Assembly (NCBI GenBank): GCA_017311185.1
Contig: JAESUZ010002551.1
Span: 1,860,001-1,924,000, forward strand
DNA: 64,000 bases
DNA from: Proteles cristata cristata
Lineage: Eukaryota > Chordata > Mammalia > Carnivora > Hyaenidae
Direction: 5' to 3'
In this document: positions 60,842 through 64,000 of the stretch, piece after piece
Numbering within the stretch: the stretch's first letter is position 1
How the letters are laid out: each line of letters opens with the position of its first letter
Made by a program: the position numbers and the translations under genes
The notes under the pieces: model-generated
Database searches by the model: none
The model's input: only the letters and a program-made list of their open reading frames with translations
What the model was told of the DNA's origin: nothing

Positions 60842-61935
60842 AACTTTAACTTTTAGAAGAAAACAGGAGAATATCCTCATGACAAGGGTGAAGATTTCTG
60901 TGGTAGGAAAAGAATGCAATAATTATAAGAGGAAAAAAAGTAAATTTGACTTTATTTATATTGAAAAGTCCAGTTCAATCAAAGATAATATTAAGAAACA
61001 AGATTAGGCAAGTCACAGACCGGGAAAGAATACTCTGAAAACATACCTCTAGCAAAGAACTCACATTCATCGTACATAAGGAGCTCCTACAACCCAATAA
61101 TAAAAACCAAATTTAAATTCAGCACCAGACTTCAACTGAAACTTCAAGAAGTTACATAAACAAATAACCAATACACATATAAAAATGTGCTTTCATCATT
61201 GGCCACCAGGGAAATGAAAAGATCACAATGAGACATGACTACACTCAAACAGCTATAGTTCAGTTCGGTGAAAATTCAGAATGTTGACAAGGATGTGAAG
61301 CAACTGGCACCCTCCTATCTTGAAGACAAAAGTGAAAAAATAATACAACCATGTTGCCATAAGTGTTTGGCAATTTCTAACACAGGTAAATAAACACCTA
61401 CCCAGTGGTCCAGTCACTCTATCCCTAAGATTTTACTCCAAAATAAACAAAATGTCTGCAATGAAGATCTGTACAAAAATGTTCACAGCTACTTACTTTG
61501 TCATTAGGAACAAACCCAAACATGCATCAACAGAAGAAGGGATAAACAAAGAGTGATACTATTACAAAAGGGAATAACTGTTCAGCAATTTAAAAAAATG
61601 AACTGCTGATATATGAAACAATGTGGATGAATCTCAAAAACATAATAAGTGAAAGAAACCAGACACACATAAAATGCACTGCATTATTCCATTTATATAA
61701 AGTTTGAGAACTGGCAAAACTAAACTGTGATTAAAAGAGAAAAGTTATCACCTCTTGGCAGCAAGATTAGGAAGATGATTAACTGCTAAGGAATACAAGG
61801 AAGCTTTTGGAGCAACAGAAATATCCTCTGTCTTCATAGAGGTTTGTGTCACACATTTGTCAAACTTACAGTGCACACATAGGACTGTGCACTTGATGTG
61901 CGTAGACTTACTTCAAAAAAGTAAGTAAATATTGA

Positions 61936-62301
61936 ATTCTAGCTGGCAGGTTTACTTTTTGCAGGAGTCTGGGCTACTAATTCTCCAACCACTTTCTGTG
62001 TATTCTAGACTTGAGCAAATGAGTACATATATTGAGTATAACTGAAACCACATTCTCACTGATGGAAAGGCAATTAGAAATATAGAAAGGAGGAAGACAT
62101 GAACATATCCTTGTTTTTTTAAATTGCAATTGAAGTTACCAATATAAACCTGTAACTTTTCATTTGAAAAGACAGATACAATACTACATAATATGCATAT
62201 GTATATATGTGCATGTATATATATGTACACAAGCATGCATTTTCTAGCTTTGACTACTGATAATAATGTAGAAAACATGGGTTGGTTCCCAAATCTGTTT
62301 G
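61936..62301. other. Intron, unassigned
   Basis: AT-rich with 'atgtatatatgtgcatgtat' alternating purine-pyrimidine near 62200-62240. No gene is seen. Confidence 0.4.
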
Positions 62302-62325
62302 TACATACCATCCTTTTTTCTTTTT

Positions 62326-62654
62326 AAAGAAAGGCAGATTGCCATGTGCAGTGCCTCATTTGGATGTGTCTGGAGTCTTGGAAGCTTGACTCCCCTATGT
62401 TCTCTTACCAACGGACCCTGAGAGCTTGTTCGGAGGGTCTAGAAGGGGCGCAGCTACTTGTATTTCCTTGACCAAAGAATGGTCCTTCCTTCTCTGTCGG
62501 GGAAGGTCGTCCTCTTCAATCGAGGGCGCACCTTTGGGAGGGACCCACATGGAGCAGTGAGGAAGGGGATGCCCGCCTATCGAACCACATCAGCAGAATC
62601 AACACTGGCAATCAATGGGGTGACAGATGTCACAGCCAAATCACCCTCACATCC
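62326..62654 (-). pseudogene. RN7SK pseudogene: Full-length retroposed 7SK small nuclear RNA copy
   Basis: On the minus strand this starts GGATGTGAGGGTGATTTGGC, continues ACATCTGTCACCCCATTGAT, CTCCATGTGGGTCCCTCCC, AAGAGGACGACC and GTAGCTGCGCCCC, and ends CACATCCAAATGAGGC and CAATCTGCCTTTCTTT. That covers 7SK from first to last base (329 bp here, about 332 in human). 7SK is the Pol III RNA that sequesters P-TEFb. There are many substitutions, including in the 5' hairpin. The 3' end runs into an A-rich tail (AAAAAGAAAAAAGG). A 9-bp duplication (tacatacca on plus, 62302-62310 and 62655-62663) flanks it. No PSE or TATA would have moved with it, so it is a processed pseudogene. Confidence 0.93.
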
Positions 62655-62663
62655 TACATACCA

Positions 62664-63540
62664 ACCTCTTTTAAAGGAATCAGGGTTCCTTGAAGAAAAA
62701 TCTAATTCAAGGGCTGAAGCAGAAAAGCACATAATAAGCCTACAACATCCTATGCCAGAAAGTAAGGAAATGTTCAAAATATAAATGAAACATGTGAAAG
62801 TGGCACCACAGCTAGCTTGTAGAGTCTCTGGGCCAATCTGTGCATCAAAATAAACACTCCAAATTACTAAACTAAGAATCCATCCATCAAGATTGACATA
62901 AATTTTTTAAGAAGTCCTTCTTTTCCACTGAAGGTCAATAAGCACAGAAGGAATACTGATGTCAGAAAACCATTAATGGCTGCTAAACTAGTGGGTGAAA
63001 GTTGGATAGGAATCAGGATATTCCTATAGCCTAAATCTACAGCCCACAAATGACTAATTGCTTACAAAGGGAAAAAAGTACTTCTTTAGTGGAAGGTCTT
63101 GGAAGACTTAACAAAATGATCACAGGTCTCATCCATACCAGGGCAAATTGATATCATGCATTCCTGGCATGATTAAATCATGAAGAAATATCCTACAAAT
63201 CCAATTTAAGGGATATTCTGCAAAATAACATATCTATACTCTACAGAAATGTGAAAATCTAAATAAATAAATAAATAAGACTGAGGAACTGTTACAAATC
63301 AAAGAAAGCTAAAGAGAAATGACAACAAAATGCAATGTGGGCTTTAGACCCTGTACTGGACTAGAGAAAAAAGAGTTAGAAAGGTCATTACTGGAACTGG
63401 TGAAATTTTAATATGAACTCTAGACTTGATAGAAATAAAGTATCGGTAATATATTCTGACTCTGATCATGATATGGCTGTGCCAAACAATCATCTTGTTC
63501 TTAGGAAAGGAACAGAATGTCTCCAAGTCTCCAAATGTCT
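62664..63540. other. Intron, unassigned
   Basis: AT-rich, with a short (AAAT)n run near 63260-63278. No gene. Confidence 0.4.
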
Positions 63541-63597
63541 CTTTTTTTTAATGTTTTTATTTATTAATATCTTTAATCTTTTTTAAAAAAATTTTTT

Positions 63598-63789
63598 AAT
63601 GTTTATTTATTTTTGAGAGAGCGGTAGAGCATGAGTGAGGGAGGGGCCGAGAGACAGAGGGAGACACAGAATTTGAAGCAGGCTCCAGGCTCTGAGCTGT
63701 TAGCACAGAGCCTGACACGGAGCTTGAACTCATAAATTGGGAGATCATGATCTGAGCTAAAGACGGATGCTTAACGACCCAGGTGCCCC
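63598..63789 (-). mobile_element. CAN SINE, minus, first of a tandem pair
   Basis: 'aatgtttatttatttttgag' start and 'cgacccaggtgcccc' end. A T-rich stretch with a second 'aatgtttttatttatta' lies just upstream. Confidence 0.93.
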
Positions 63790-63994
63790 AATATTTTAAT
63801 TTATTTTTCAGGGAGAGACAGAGTGTGAGCTGGGAATGGGCAGAGAGAGAGGGAGATACAGGATCTGAAGGAGACTCCAGGCTCTGAGCTGTCAGCACAG
63901 AGCCCAACTCAGGGCTTGAACTCATGAGCCATGATGAGATCATGACCTGAGCTGAAGTCATACGCTTAACTGACTGAGCCACCCAGTGACCTTC
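63790..63994 (-). mobile_element. CAN SINE, minus, second of a tandem pair
   Basis: Directly abuts the first, again beginning 'aatttatttttcagggagag' and ending 'gagccacccagtgacc'. It probably inserted at the head or tail boundary of its neighbour. The window ends a few bases later. Confidence 0.92.
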
Positions 63995-64000
63995 CAAGTT

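Larger units (their letters stand above)
60380..61935 (+). mobile_element. Old LINE-1 3' half, split by a CAN SINE
   Basis: Reads along L1 ORF2 end and 3' UTR: 'caacaaatggtgctgggaac', 'ataaggagctcctacaaccc', 'accagggaaatgaaaagatc', 'aacccaaacatgcatcaaca', 'gtggatgaatctcaaaaaca'. Stops and indels throughout. The SINE at 60568-60841 interrupts it. Confidence 0.88.
18000..64000 (-). other. ELAPOR2: ELAPOR2 upstream intron (probably intron 1), more than 46 kb
   Basis: The exon at 17879-17999 starts at the first residues of the mature ectodomain. What should lie upstream is therefore only the exon with the signal peptide and 5' UTR. No such GC-rich, CpG-island first exon is visible up to 64000. 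The whole interval is read as intron. I cannot exclude an alternative first exon inside it. Confidence 0.75.

Noticed and set aside
62458..62784. 108-codon plus-strand ORF
   Set aside because: It lies antisense across the 7SK pseudogene and its flank. The reading frame is a by-product of the RNA sequence.
63596..63997. 133-codon minus-strand ORF
   Set aside because: Covers two adjacent CAN SINEs and shows the same SINE-derived peptide twice. Not a gene.

Overview
This window is nuclear DNA from a carnivore, most likely a cat-family (felid) species. The main evidence is about three dozen copies of the carnivore tRNA-Lys-derived CAN SINE (a 'gcacctgggtggctcagtc' head, a CT-rich linker, 'aataaataaac' and a poly-A tail). 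Several copies keep near-perfect 13-17 bp target-site duplications (TSDs). Two 5'-truncated LINE-1 3' ends of the carnivore type are also flanked by TSDs. There are no operons and no CRISPR arrays, and almost every open reading frame over 60 codons is chance or translated repeat.

The only protein-coding gene I can support lies on the minus strand. Two consecutive exons, at 17879-17999 and 2234-2429, match in sequence, phase and splice sites the N-terminal extracellular part of ELAPOR2 (KIAA1324L/EIG121L), a type I membrane protein of the ELAPOR family. They are separated by a 15,449-bp intron. Bases 1-2233 begin the next intron downstream. Bases 18000-64000 are more than 46 kb of the upstream intron, probably intron 1, so the promoter and signal-peptide exon are outside the window.

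Layout: 1-2233 downstream intron with two old L1 pieces; 2234-2429 exon; 2430-17878 intron with CAN SINEs, MIRs, a split hAT-type DNA transposon and two young truncated L1 copies; 17879-17999 exon; 18000-64000 upstream intron. The upstream intron holds more SINEs, two related old repeats near 21 and 23 kb, LTR-like pieces near 25 and 28 kb, L2 and L1 fossils at 30-40 kb, a class II endogenous retrovirus remnant (env transmembrane fragment plus LTR) at about 45.0-46.1 kb, an inverted SINE pair at 46.9-47.3 kb, an old repeat at 51.6-52.1 kb, a SINE-interrupted L1 at 60.4-61.9 kb and a full-length retroposed 7SK RNA copy at 62.3-62.65 kb.

The stretch around 58.8-59.5 kb has few recognised repeats and more CpG than its surroundings; it is the best candidate here for a conserved regulatory element. 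I found no new protein system. The most notable items are the 7SK retropseudogene, the retroviral remnant and the inverted SINE pair inside a transcribed intron.
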